Shown here: positions 7,743 through 16,155 of the stretch, in pieces
How the letters are laid out: every line of letters starts with the position of its first letter
Numbering within the stretch: the first letter of the stretch is position 1
Source: Fibrobacterota bacterium
GTDB lineage: Bacteria > Fibrobacterota > Fibrobacteria > UBA11236
Direction of reading: 5' to 3'
DNA: 41,258 bases
NCBI GenBank assembly: GCA_023249635.1
Contig: JAHFCH010000031.1
Coordinates: 1-41,258, forward strand
Made by a program: the position numbers and the translations under genes
The notes under the pieces: model-generated
Databases searched by the model: none
Told to the model about the DNA's origin: nothing
The model's input: only the letters and a program-made list of their open reading frames with translations

Positions 7743-8945
7743 ATGAATCCGATGCTGCATGTGATTAACGGCGACGCTACCTTGGCGATCCTCAAGCAAA
7801 GCCCGGTCAAGGGTACTTTCCTGGTCTGGAAGGACATGCTGATGGAAGGTCCGGTATCGGGGAAAGGCGCTTCCGGGGATATCGATCTCAAAGCGCGCGC
7901 GGAATTCCTACACGCCTACTACGGAGCCGATCCCAAGCAGTACCTGGCCGAAATGAAAAACCTGTTCGCCACCTTGGACAAGGCGGCGCGCGGCAAGGAC
8001 GAGGTGGTGTTCTGGTTCGAAGAGGATTTCTTCTGCCAGATCCATCTCGTATACCTCTTGGCGCATCTGCCTTCCCAGCTCAAGGGCAAAGGCCGCGCTT
8101 CCATCATCTGCCCGGAGAAGCCCCTCGGCGTCCGGCTGCCTTCCGCTTTCCCCAAGCTTCTCGATGGGCGCCTGCCCCTGGATCCCGCGGTATTGACCTT
8201 GGCCGGAAAGGTTTGGAAGGCATACTCCGCTTCTTCCAACCAAGGCTGGGAAGATTTCCTCAAATGGGCCCAGTCCGCGGATCATTTCGCGCCCTGGCCC
8301 TTGCTGAAAAGCGGGCTGCGCGCGCATCTGGGCCGCTTGCCCGCCGCCAACGGCGGTTTGAATGCCATGGAAACGGCGCTGCTGCGTTCCCTGTCGGATG
8401 GTGCCCTGGACTTCGCCCATTTCTGCAAGCGCGTGTGGCTGGAGCCGATGGTACGGCCGTTGGGCCTGGGCGATATGCAAATCGCGCGTTACGCCCTCGA
8501 CCTAGCCGGGGACGCGGAGCCGTGGTTATACGTGGAGGGAGCGGACAGTTCCCCTGCGCCCGGTAGCCCCTTGAAGCCCTACGATTGGAAATTGCATCTG
8601 ACCGCCGCTGGCAAGGCCCGTTTGGCGGAGACCCCGGCGGCGCTGCAGGAAGCCGCCCAAGCGGCCACCCGTAACGGCAAGGCTACCTCGGCGAAGGCCG
8701 GCAAAAAAACCGCCAAGCGGGGAAAACCGGCCATCGTGAAGGTGAAGGTAAAGGCAAAGGTGAAAAAACCGGCGAAAAAGCCGGCAAAAATGTCTGCTAA
8801 ATCGTCTGCTAAATCGTCTGCTAAATCGTCTGCTAAATCGTCTGCTAAATCGTCTGCTAAATCGTCTGCTAAATCGTCTGCTAAATCGTCTGCTAAATCG
8901 CCCGCAAAGTCGCCGGCAGGCCGCAAGGCCATTAAACGCCGTTAG
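7743..8945 (+). CDS. DUF1835-domain protein with lysine-rich histone H1-like tail
   Basis: 400 residues from the ATG at 7743, preceded by a strong GGGAGGA. The first 110 residues (MLHVINGDATLAIL, then VWKDMLMEGPV, then VVFWFEEDFFCQIHL) match DUF1835. The following part up to about residue 300 looks like the DUF3658-type C-terminus usually found with it. The biochemical role of these domains is unknown. After about residue 310 the protein becomes a basic, low-complexity tail: AKAGKKTAKRGKPA, then VKVKVKAKVKKPAKKPAK, then nine SAKS units, ending AGRKAIKRR. Such tails occur in H1-like and AlgP-like DNA-binding proteins, so nucleic-acid binding is plausible. The repeat encoding it is perfect at DNA level (separate entry). 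It follows nadE by 53 bp on the same strand. Confidence 0.8.
   Translation: MNPMLHVINGDATLAILKQSPVKGTFLVWKDMLMEGPVSGKGASGDIDLKARAEFLHAYYGADPKQYLAEMKNLFATLDKAARGKDEVVFWFEEDFFCQIHLVYLLAHLPSQLKGKGRASIICPEKPLGVRLPSAFPKLLDGRLPLDPAVLTLAGKVWKAYSASSNQGWEDFLKWAQSADHFAPWPLLKSGLRAHLGRLPAANGGLNAMETALLRSLSDGALDFAHFCKRVWLEPMVRPLGLGDMQIARYALDLAGDAEPWLYVEGADSSPAPGSPLKPYDWKLHLTAAGKARLAETPAALQEAAQAATRNGKATSAKAGKKTAKRGKPAIVKVKVKAKVKKPAKKPAKMSAKSSAKSSAKSSAKSSAKSSAKSSAKSSAKSSAKSPAKSPAGRKAIKRR
8793..8900 (+). repeat. Nine perfect 12-bp tandem repeats inside the DUF1835 gene
   Basis: The unit TCTGCTAAATCG repeats nine times without a mismatch, followed by one degenerate unit (CCCGCAAAGTCG, 8901-8912). Each unit encodes Ser-Ala-Lys-Ser in frame. 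The codons TCT, GCT and AAA stand out against the GC-ending codons around it, and the perfect identity points to recent expansion by slippage. Copy changes would keep the frame and alter only tail length. Confidence 0.97.
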
Positions 8946-8987
8946 CCCCGGGTATGCGCCGGTAAGCGCTACCAGCCAACACGGCGG

Positions 8988-9692
8988 CTATTCCCCCAGG
9001 TAGGCTTCCTTGACGCGCGGATCCCGAGCGAGTTCCGTCGAAGTCCCGCGCATGGTGATACGGCCCGTCTCCAGCACATAGGCATTCTGCGAACGACGCA
9101 GCGCCAGGTTGGCGTTCTGCTCCACCAGCAGTACCGTGGTGCCTTCCTTGTTGATCACGGCGATGGCGTCGAAAATGGCCTGCACCACCAGGGGCGCCAG
9201 GCCCAGGGAAGGTTCGTCAAGCAGCAGTAGGCGCGGATGCGCCATCAATGCGCGACCGATGGCGAGCATCTGCTGTTCGCCGCCGCTCAGGGTCCCCGCC
9301 ATTTGCAGCAGACGTTCCTTGAGGCGTGGGAACAATACGTACACGTGCTCCAGATCCTTTTTCAGCTGCTTGGAGTCCTTTTGCAAGTAGCCGCCCAGCT
9401 CCAGGTTCTCGAGCACGGTCAGGTTGGCGAATACGGCGCGGCCTTCCGGCACCAGGGCTATGCCCAATGCCGCGATGCGATGGGTGGGCATGCGATTGAT
9501 CTTCTTGCCCTCGAACAGCACTTCGCCCGCATGCGGCTGGGCCAGTCCCATGATGCTGCGCAAGGTGGTGGATTTGCCCGCGCCGTTGGAGCCGATCAAG
9601 GTCGCGATCTCGCCCTTGGCCACGGAAAAGCTCACATCGGTAAGGGCGGAGATGGCGCCGTAACGGGTAGAGACGTTCTTGAGTTCTAGCAT
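8988..9692 (-). CDS. livF: Branched-chain amino acid ABC transporter, ATPase LivF
   Basis: 234 residues, the normal LivF length. Walker A is GSNGAGKST at 34-42, the ABC signature LSGGEQQ at 135-141 and Walker B LLLLDEP at 155-161. The short form lacking the long LivG insertion, and the C-terminal DPRVKEAYLGE, are typical of LivF. It powers import together with LivG on the cytoplasmic face of LivH/LivM. It is the last gene of the liv operon, 19 bases after livG, and converges with the DUF1835 gene across 42 bp. Confidence 0.93.
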   Translation of the reverse strand: MLELKNVSTRYGAISALTDVSFSVAKGEIATLIGSNGAGKSTTLRSIMGLAQPHAGEVLFEGKKINRMPTHRIAALGIALVPEGRAVFANLTVLENLELGGYLQKDSKQLKKDLEHVYVLFPRLKERLLQMAGTLSGGEQQMLAIGRALMAHPRLLLLDEPSLGLAPLVVQAIFDAIAVINKEGTTVLLVEQNANLALRRSQNAYVLETGRITMRGTSTELARDPRVKEAYLGE

Positions 9693-9711
9693 GGAGGAAT
9701 TCCCGTTACCC

Positions 9712-10476
9712 TTACTCTTTGCCCAGATACGCTTCGATTACGCGGGGATCCTTCCGGATCGCCGCCGGTTCGCCCACGGCGATGCCTTCGCCATGCACGA
9801 GCACCTGGATGCGTTCGCACACGCCCATGACCACTTTCATGTTGTGCTCGACCAGCAGGATGGAGACCTTGAACTCGTCGCGCAGGCGGCGGATGAGGCG
9901 CATCAGGTCGGCGGACTCCTGGGGATTCATGCCCGCGGCCGGCTCGTCCAGCAGCAGCAGGCGGGGCTTGGTGGCCAGGGCCCGGGCGATTTCCAGCCGG
10001 CGCTGGGAACCATAAGGCAGGTTGGAGGCATGCTCGTCGGCGAATTTTTCCATCTGGAACAATTCCAGCAGGCGCATGGCATCGGTGCGGAACTCCGCCT
10101 CTTCGCGCAGGAAGGCCGCGCTGCGGAGCACGGCGCCGGCCAGCCCCTGGGTCTTGCGCATGTGGCGCGAGACCATGACGTTCTCGAGCACGGTCATGTC
10201 CGGGAACAGGCGGATGTTCTGGAAGGTGCGCGCGATGCCGGCGCCGCAGATTTGGTGCGGCTTGCGTCCCTGCACGGGCTTTCCGTCGAAGAGAATGGTG
10301 CCGGAGGTGGGCGCATACACGCCGGTGATGAGATTGAACACCGTGGTCTTGCCCGCGCCGTTGGGGCCGATGAGGCCGAACAGTTCGCCTTCGTTCACGG
10401 AGAAATTGAGATCCTTGACGGCCACCAGGCCGCCGAAACGGATCATCGCGTCCTTGAGCTCGAGCAGCGCGGTCAT
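9712..10476 (-). CDS. livG: Branched-chain amino acid ABC transporter, ATPase LivG
   Basis: 254 residues. Walker A is GPNGAGKTT at 37-45, the signature LPYGSQRR at 153-160 (the LPYG variant is diagnostic of LivG) and Walker B LLLLDEP at 173-179. ARTFQNIRLF and the C-terminal DPRVIEAYLG are also LivG hallmarks. It is the second ATPase of the importer. Its ATG overlaps the livM stop in an ATGA (10473-10476), so translation is coupled. Confidence 0.94.
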   Translation of the reverse strand: MTALLELKDAMIRFGGLVAVKDLNFSVNEGELFGLIGPNGAGKTTVFNLITGVYAPTSGTILFDGKPVQGRKPHQICGAGIARTFQNIRLFPDMTVLENVMVSRHMRKTQGLAGAVLRSAAFLREEAEFRTDAMRLLELFQMEKFADEHASNLPYGSQRRLEIARALATKPRLLLLDEPAAGMNPQESADLMRLIRRLRDEFKVSILLVEHNMKVVMGVCERIQVLVHGEGIAVGEPAAIRKDPRVIEAYLGKE

Positions 10477-11459
10477 TTACGCTTCCCCTTGGACTTCTTC
10501 CCGAACAGGCTGGCTTGGCCCAACATCCCCTGGGGCCGGAAGATCATGATGAGGATGAGCGCCAGGGAATAGATGATCATGCGGTAGCCTTCGAAGCCGC
10601 GGAAGGCCTCGGGCAGTACGGTAAGGAAGATGGCTCCCAGCACGGCGCCTTCGATGCTCCCCAGCCCGCCGATGGCCACCATGATGATGATCTCGAAGGA
10701 TTTCACGAAGGTGAAGGAGTTGGTATGCAGGTACATGGTGTAATGCCCGAACAGGCAGCCGGCCATCCCCGCGAAGACGGCCCCGATGACGAAAGCCATC
10801 ACCTTATGGCGCGTGACGTCGATGCCCATGGCCTGGGCCGCGATCTCGTTCTCGCGGATGGCGATGAAGGCCCGCCCGTAACTCGATCGCACCACGTTCC
10901 ATACCGTGACCACGCAAGCCGTGACCAGCAGGTAGACCCAGAAGAAATTGCTCAGCTTGGGGATGCCCACGAAGCCGCGCGCCCCGCCCACGGCGTCGAC
11001 GTTGAGGATGACCACGCGGATGATTTCGCCGAAGCCCAAGGTGACGATGGCGAGGTAATCGCCGCGCAGGCGCAAGGAGGGGATGCCCACCAGCAAACCC
11101 GCCAGGGCGGCGGCCAGACCCGCCGCGGCCAGGGCCAACAGGAGTACCACGGTATCTTGCCCTACGGCGGGAAGGAACGCGGTGGCGGCGCGGATGCCGG
11201 GACCGCCGTAATAGCTGACGGAAGCGGCCACGTAAGCCCCTACGGCGAAGAAGCCCGCATGGCCGATGGAGAACTGCCCGGTGATGCCGTTGGTGAGGTT
11301 GAGGCTCACCGCCAGGACGATGTTGATCCCGGCGAGGATCATGATCTGATAGTAGTAGGGGCCTTGGCGGATGGGGCCATCCAGCAGAATGGCGGAACAA
11401 CCCCATTGCAGCAACGCCAGCGCGGCCAGCGCGCCGGTAATCCACAGGAGCCGCTTCAT
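10473..11459 (-). CDS. livM: Branched-chain amino acid ABC transporter, permease LivM
   Basis: 328 residues with about nine hydrophobic segments. Family landmarks are SLNLTNGITGQFSIGHAGFF near residue 53, the LRLRGDYLAIVTLGFGEIIR block near 130, and the EAA-like coupling region around GRAFIAIRENEIAAQAMGI. The C-terminus ends in a basic KKSKGKRK. It forms the inner-membrane channel with LivH. Its ATG overlaps the livH stop by four bases, and its own stop overlaps livG. Confidence 0.93.
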   Translation of the reverse strand: MKRLLWITGALAALALLQWGCSAILLDGPIRQGPYYYQIMILAGINIVLAVSLNLTNGITGQFSIGHAGFFAVGAYVAASVSYYGGPGIRAATAFLPAVGQDTVVLLLALAAAGLAAALAGLLVGIPSLRLRGDYLAIVTLGFGEIIRVVILNVDAVGGARGFVGIPKLSNFFWVYLLVTACVVTVWNVVRSSYGRAFIAIRENEIAAQAMGIDVTRHKVMAFVIGAVFAGMAGCLFGHYTMYLHTNSFTFVKSFEIIIMVAIGGLGSIEGAVLGAIFLTVLPEAFRGFEGYRMIIYSLALILIMIFRPQGMLGQASLFGKKSKGKRK

Positions 11460-12355
11460 ACCTTTTCGACCTGGCCCTTGCCCAGGATGCCCGATGGCTT
11501 GAAGAGCAGAATGGCGATGAGGATGAGGAACGCGATGGCGTCGCGATAGGTCGAGCTACCGTACCCGGATACCATCACCTCGGCGAGCCCCAGGATGAGG
11601 CCGCCCAGCACGGCTCCGAAGATATTGCCGATGCCGCCCAGCACGGCGGCCACGAATGCCTTGAGGCCGGTCATCACTCCCATCAGGGGGTCGATGCCGG
11701 GGATGTTGATGGAGACCAGGATGCCGCCGGCCGCCGCCAGGGCCGAGCCCAGCGCGAAGGTGAGGGCGATGATTTGATCGGTGTTGATGCCCATCAGCTT
11801 GGCAGCGTCCAGGTTGAAGGAGACGGCGCGCATGGCCTTGCCGGTGCGCGTGCGGTAGATGAAGAGGTTGAGCAGCACCATCAGCGCCAGGGCCGTGAAC
11901 AGCACGATGATCTGCTGATTGGTGAGGATGAGGCCGCCCATGTGGATTTGCGTTTCCGGAATGAGCTGCGGGAAGAACTTGGGATCGGCGCCGAAGATCA
12001 CCTGACTGCTGTATTCGATGAGCAGCGAGACGCCGATGGCGATGATGAGCAGGGTAAGCCGCGAAGCCCGGCGCACCGGACGGTAAGCCAGCCGTTCCAT
12101 GACGATGCCCACCAGGGCGCAGCCCAGCATGGAGAGGAACATGACCACGGCCGCATCGAGCAGATGCGAAGGGGTCCGGCCTTGGATCAGCCGGGACAAG
12201 TAATACCCGAAATAGGCGCCGAGCATGTAGATGTCGCCATGGGCGAAATTGATCAGGCGCAGCACGCCATAGACCATGGTGTACCCGAGGGCCACCAGGG
12301 CATAGATGCTGCCCAGGCTGATGCCGTTGATTAACTGCTGAAGGAAACTTTCCAC
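11456..12355 (-). CDS. livH: Branched-chain amino acid ABC transporter, permease LivH
   Basis: 299 residues, typical LivH size. The N-terminus contains NGISLGSIYALVALGYTMVYG followed by LINFAHGDIYMLGA, the conserved LivH opening. The cytoplasmic coupling helix is in RTRTGKAMRAVSFNLDAAKLMGI. It is an inner-membrane permease partner of LivM. The start is a GTG at 12355, and the gap from the substrate-binding gene is 47 bp. A small hairpin overlaps the upstream stop codon (about 12395-12410), which might reduce read-through from livK, but this is weak. Confidence 0.93.
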   Translation of the reverse strand: MESFLQQLINGISLGSIYALVALGYTMVYGVLRLINFAHGDIYMLGAYFGYYLSRLIQGRTPSHLLDAAVVMFLSMLGCALVGIVMERLAYRPVRRASRLTLLIIAIGVSLLIEYSSQVIFGADPKFFPQLIPETQIHMGGLILTNQQIIVLFTALALMVLLNLFIYRTRTGKAMRAVSFNLDAAKLMGINTDQIIALTFALGSALAAAGGILVSINIPGIDPLMGVMTGLKAFVAAVLGGIGNIFGAVLGGLILGLAEVMVSGYGSSTYRDAIAFLILIAILLFKPSGILGKGQVEKV

Positions 12356-12402
12356 GGTTTACTTATCCACCCGAGGGCCCCACCCCCACCGGCCCGCCCC
12401 GA

Positions 12403-13614
12403 TCAGGGCGAGACCGATTCTTTGAACTTGTTGCGGCCGTTGCCTTTTTCGTCCACGATGACTTCCAAAACCACAGCGGGCTTCACCGCGTTGCGGTTCT
12501 CGTCCAGGGTGGTGTTGCCGGTAACGCCCATGAAACCCTTGGTCTGCGCCAGCGCCATGCGGATGCTGTCCGGCTTGGAGCTCTGGGCCCGCTTCATCGC
12601 GTCGGCGAGCACCAGGGTGGCGTCATAGCCCAGTGCGGCCATGGCGTCCGGGATGCTATCCGAGGTTTTCCCGTAGCGCGCTTTATAGTCCGCCACGAAC
12701 TTTTGGAGAATGGGGGAGGGGTCGTCCACGGAGTAATGGTTGGAGTAGAAGCATCCGTTGAGGGCCGCGCCGCCGATTTCCCACAGCTTGGAGGAATCCC
12801 AGCCGTCGCCGCCGAGCAAGGGCACCGTGATGCCGAGCTTACGGGCCTGGCGGGCGATAAGACCCACTTCGGTGTAGTAGCCGGGGACGAAAATCGCCTC
12901 GGGGTTCTTGCCCTTGAGGGCCGTCAATTGCGCGGTGAAATCCTTGTCGCCCTGGCTATAGCTTTCGTCGGAGAGGATTTCCCCGCCCAATCCCTTAAAG
13001 CCTTCCACGAAGAAGTTGGCCAGGCCCACGGAGTAGTCGCTCTTGATGTCGCGCAGGATGGCGACCTTCTTGACCTTGAGGGTGTTGGCGGCGAACTTGG
13101 CCATCACCTGTCCCTGGAAAGGATCGATGAAGCAGACGCGGAAGATGTAGTCGCCCACGCTGGTGACCTTGGGGTTGGTGGACCCGGGGCTGATCATGGG
13201 GATGCGGCTGGACTGCGCCACCGGCGCTGCGGCCAGGGAATTCGAAGAAGCGATTTCGCCGAGAAGCGCGACCACGCGATCCTTGTTGATGAGCTTGGTC
13301 ACGACGGTTTGCGCTTCTTCCGGCTTGCCCTGATCGTCTTCGACTATCACCTTGAGCTTCTTGCCCAATACGCCGCCGCTGACATTGATCGCGTCCACGG
13401 CCATCTCGATGCCCTTCTGGGCGCTTTGCCCGAAGGTGGCCGTCGCGCCGGTGAGCGAACCGTAATGACCGATGAGGATTTCATCCGAGGCGGCGGCATC
13501 CTTCTTGTTGCAGCCGGAGAAACCGACGGCGAGGGCCGCGGCCGCGGCGACGAACGCGGCGTTGCGCAGCGCATGGATGCGGGAACGGTTCTTCATCGTG
13601 TTCGAAAACAACAT
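12403..13614 (-). CDS. livK: ABC transporter substrate-binding lipoprotein, LivK family
   Basis: About 403 residues from the ATG at 13614, which has AAAGG upstream; an ATG at 13596 is a close alternative, and a frame extension to 13710 lacks a plausible signal. The signal peptide ends in a lipobox (VGFSGC, Cys about 35), so it is membrane-anchored rather than free. The mature protein is a type I periplasmic-binding fold: IGHYGSLTGATATFGQSAQKG near residue 48, then NVSGGVLGKKLKVIVEDDQG, the GEIASSNSLAAAPVAQ ligand region and MISPGSTNP. The family binds Leu/Ile/Val but also other amino acids, amides or urea; the specificity is not readable. It is the first gene of the liv operon and divergent from lemA. 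Confidence 0.9.
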   Translation of the reverse strand: MLFSNTMKNRSRIHALRNAAFVAAAAALAVGFSGCNKKDAAASDEILIGHYGSLTGATATFGQSAQKGIEMAVDAINVSGGVLGKKLKVIVEDDQGKPEEAQTVVTKLINKDRVVALLGEIASSNSLAAAPVAQSSRIPMISPGSTNPKVTSVGDYIFRVCFIDPFQGQVMAKFAANTLKVKKVAILRDIKSDYSVGLANFFVEGFKGLGGEILSDESYSQGDKDFTAQLTALKGKNPEAIFVPGYYTEVGLIARQARKLGITVPLLGGDGWDSSKLWEIGGAALNGCFYSNHYSVDDPSPILQKFVADYKARYGKTSDSIPDAMAALGYDATLVLADAMKRAQSSKPDSIRMALAQTKGFMGVTGNTTLDENRNAVKPAVVLEVIVDEKGNGRNKFKESVSP

Positions 13615-13773
13615 AGGCGGCCTTTGCTTGGGGTTGGGTAGGAGTCTACGTGGAGTTACCCTGTCGTAACCGGACGTTTTCCTTCGAATTGCCCGCATCG
13701 GCGTCTCCACGGGAAACGGGCGGCCAAAAGATAAGATTTATATTCTTACTTGCAATCGTAACCGGAGCCTAAA

Positions 13774-14475
13774 ATGAACGCCTCGCATGCCAAACCCCTC
13801 AAGCCTCTGGCCCTTCTCACCACCCTCGCGGCGGCCCTGGTCCTGGGGGGATGCGGGTACAACACCCTGCAATCCAAGGATGAGGATGTGAAGGCTTCCT
13901 GGTCCGAGGTGGTCAATCAGTATCAGCGTCGGGCCGATTTGGTGCCCAACCTGGTGAATACCGTGAAGGGATACGCCGGTCACGAAAAGGATGTGCTTAC
14001 CGCGGTGGCGGATGCGCGCGCCCGGGTGGGTACCATCCAAGCCACCCCTGAACTGGTGAATGACCAGCAGGCGATGGACAAGTTCATCGCGGCCCAGAAA
14101 AACATGACCGGCGCCTTGAGTCGCCTGATGGTGGTGGCTGAAAACTACCCCAACATCAAGGCCGACGGCTCTTTCCGCGATCTCCAATCGCAATTGGAAG
14201 GCACGGAAAACCGAATTACCGTCGCGCGCAACCGCTATATCGATGCCGTACGCGGTTTCAATGTCGAAGTCCGTTCGTTCCCCACCAACTTCACCGCCAA
14301 ATGGTTCGGGATGAAGGTGAAAGCCAATTTCACTGTTGAGGATGAGAAGGCCATTTCGACCGCTCCCAAGGTGGATTTCGGGAACGCGACCCCGGCGCCC
14401 ACCCCGGCGGCGGCCCCTACGGCCCCCTCCGCGACTCCGGCCCCGGCTGCCGCCCCTGCGGGCGCAGCCCATTAA
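13774..14475 (+). CDS. lemA: LemA family lipoprotein
   Basis: 233 residues. A lipobox-like LVLGGCG (Cys about 27) follows the hydrophobic signal. The LemA core is clear: YNTLQSKDEDVKASWSEV, then YQRRADLVPNLVNTVKGYAGHEKDVL, LMVVAENYPNIKAD, ENRITVARNRYIDAVRGFN and FPTNFTAKWFG. LemA proteins are helical, membrane-linked and of unclear function. After about residue 205 there is an extra Ala/Pro/Thr-rich tail of some 28 residues, probably disordered. GGAG lies upstream of the ATG. It starts a tight operon with two TPM-domain proteins, a common LemA neighbourhood. Confidence 0.9.
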   Translation: MNASHAKPLKPLALLTTLAAALVLGGCGYNTLQSKDEDVKASWSEVVNQYQRRADLVPNLVNTVKGYAGHEKDVLTAVADARARVGTIQATPELVNDQQAMDKFIAAQKNMTGALSRLMVVAENYPNIKADGSFRDLQSQLEGTENRITVARNRYIDAVRGFNVEVRSFPTNFTAKWFGMKVKANFTVEDEKAISTAPKVDFGNATPAPTPAAAPTAPSATPAPAAAPAGAAH

Positions 14476-14515
14476 TCCTTCTTCCGCGAACCCTAGAGCC
14501 GTAGGGGTCTCCGCC

Positions 14516-15472
14516 ATGCGCGCGATGGCCCTGGGGCTGTTCCTCGCTCTGATTCCCTGCCATGCGGATTTCAGTTCCGGTCTGGTCGCGGTGCCGCCTC
14601 TGACGGGCCGCGTCGTTGATCTCACCGGCTCTTTGCCTGCCTACACCCAGCGCTCCCTCGACGCACAGTTGGCGGCCTTCGAGGCCCGCAAAGGCAGCCA
14701 GGTCGCCATCCTCATCGTACCCACCACCCATCCCGAGGAAATCGAACAGTATTCCATTCGCGTTGCCGAGGCCTGGAAAATCGGACGCAAGAAGATCGAT
14801 GACGGGGCGATTCTGGTGGTGGCCAAGGAGGATCGCAAGCTGCGGTTGGAAGTCGGCTATGGGTTGGAAGGCGCCCTGACCGATGCCATGAGCAAGCGCA
14901 TCATCGGCGACGTCATCACTCCGTATTTCAAAGGCGGCGATTTCGCGGGCGGGATCGAAGCGGGAACCCAGGCCATCATGAAAGTGATTGATGGCGAGGC
15001 ATTGCCGGCTCCCGCCGGAGGCGGTTCCCCAGTGAACCGCGCGCTCCCGCTGTCCAGCCTCATCGCGATCGGTATCGCGGCCTTCGTAATGTCCCTGCTG
15101 TTGGGACGCCTCTTGGGTCGCGCCCGCGGAGGGACAGCTGCCGGCGGTATGGCGGGCTGGTTCGGATGGATGTTTTCTTCCGGATCCCTCTGGTGGGCAT
15201 TGGGCGCGGGCGCCTTGGCGTTCACCCTGACCAGCATTTTCGGGGTCCGCGACGATTTGCTTCCCGCATCGGCGCGCGGCAATCGCAGGCGTAGCGGGTT
15301 CTGGGACGGTTTCGGCGGCGGCGGAGGTTGGGGCAGCGGAGGCGGCGGAGGCTGGGGCAGTGGCGGCGGTGGAGGTTGGGGCAGTGGCGGCGGTGGAGGT
15401 TGGAGCGGCGGCGGGGGATTTTCCGGCGGCGGCGGTAGCTTTGGAGGCGGCGGCGCCTCGGGGAGTTGGTGA
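14516..15472 (+). CDS. TPM-domain (YgcG-like) membrane protein with Gly/Trp-rich tail
   Basis: 318 residues from the ATG at 14516 (AGGGG upstream). A longer frame starts inside lemA and is rejected because the signal peptide (MALGLFLALIPCHA) begins here. The TPM domain occupies about residues 25-155: GRVVDLTGSLPAYTQRSLD, VAILIVPTTHPEEIEQYSIR, WKIGRKKIDDGAILVVAKED and RKLRLEVGYGLEGALTD. Two hydrophobic segments follow (LIAIGIAAFVMSLLLGRLLG near 185 and WALGAGALAFTLTSIFG near 225). The tail is almost pure Gly with Trp and Ser (GGGGGWGS repeated three times), as in YgcG proteins. The TPM domain faces the periplasm; some members are phosphatases or photosystem repair factors, but the bacterial role is unclear. 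Confidence 0.88.
   Translation: MRAMALGLFLALIPCHADFSSGLVAVPPLTGRVVDLTGSLPAYTQRSLDAQLAAFEARKGSQVAILIVPTTHPEEIEQYSIRVAEAWKIGRKKIDDGAILVVAKEDRKLRLEVGYGLEGALTDAMSKRIIGDVITPYFKGGDFAGGIEAGTQAIMKVIDGEALPAPAGGGSPVNRALPLSSLIAIGIAAFVMSLLLGRLLGRARGGTAAGGMAGWFGWMFSSGSLWWALGAGALAFTLTSIFGVRDDLLPASARGNRRRSGFWDGFGGGGGWGSGGGGGWGSGGGGGWGSGGGGGWSGGGGFSGGGGSFGGGGASGSW
15313..15420 (+). repeat. 24-bp Gly-Trp-Gly-Ser coding repeats
   Basis: About three and a half imperfect 24-bp units encoding GGGGGWGS lie near the end of the TPM gene. Units differ only at a few third-codon positions, so they look recently amplified. Boundaries are approximate. Confidence 0.75.
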
Positions 15473-15474
15473 GC

Positions 15475-15972
15475 ATGGATTTCACTCGCATCGCGAAACA
15501 TCTGTGGGTCGGAGCGCCGGAACGGAACCGCCGCTTCCCGGCCGCGACCCTGGAACGTATCACCCAGGCCATCTCGGCGGCGGAAGCCAAGCATCATGGT
15601 GAAATCCGTTTCGCGGTGGAAGCTTCCCTGCGTCTGGGTCCCTTGCTGGCGGGGGTCACGGCCAGGCAGCGAGCGGTGCAAGCCTTCGCAAACCTGGGCG
15701 TATGGGATACCGAAGCCAACAGCGGCGTACTCATCTATCTGTTGCTGGCCGATCGCGATGTGGAAATCGTGGCGGACCGCGGCGTACATGCCAAGGTTGG
15801 CCCTCCGGGTTGGGAAGCCATCTGTAAAGCCATGGAAACGGAGTTCCGCGCCGGGAGATTCGAAGCCGGGGTACTGGCCGGAATCGCGGCGGTAAGCCGG
15901 CACTTGGAATCCCATTTCCCCCGCATCGGCCCCGACAGCAACGAACTGCCGGACGCCCCCGTACTCTTATAG
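15475..15972 (+). CDS. TPM-domain protein without signal peptide
   Basis: 165 residues from the ATG at 15475, two bases after the previous stop. An ISAAEAKHHGEIRFAVEASL stretch (residues about 34-53), then FANLGVWDTEANSGVLIYLL and the VEIVADRGVHAKVG strand, mark the second, soluble type of TPM-domain protein usually encoded beside LemA and YgcG-like proteins. No signal peptide or membrane helix is visible, so it probably acts in the cytoplasm or at the inner face of the membrane. The function is unknown; co-conservation with lemA suggests a shared envelope task. Confidence 0.85.
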   Translation: MDFTRIAKHLWVGAPERNRRFPAATLERITQAISAAEAKHHGEIRFAVEASLRLGPLLAGVTARQRAVQAFANLGVWDTEANSGVLIYLLLADRDVEIVADRGVHAKVGPPGWEAICKAMETEFRAGRFEAGVLAGIAAVSRHLESHFPRIGPDSNELPDAPVLL

Positions 15973-16155
15973 CCTCCCCCAAATCCCCAAGCCGCCCGTA
16001 ACCTGCGCATTCCGCCAGGCGGGTACCGACCCTGGGCGCGGCCCCAATCCTAACCCTTACCCGAATCATCCCGTAACCAGCTTCCGCATTCCCCCGATTA
16101 CCCCGGGATCAATTCCGCTGATTACGCTACTTATAAGGCAAAGAGCCGCTACGCC

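Noticed and set aside
8579-8932. A minus-strand frame encoding repeated LADD units
   Set aside because: It is the antisense reading of the 12-bp tandem repeat in the DUF1835 gene, without a start region or upstream signal of its own.
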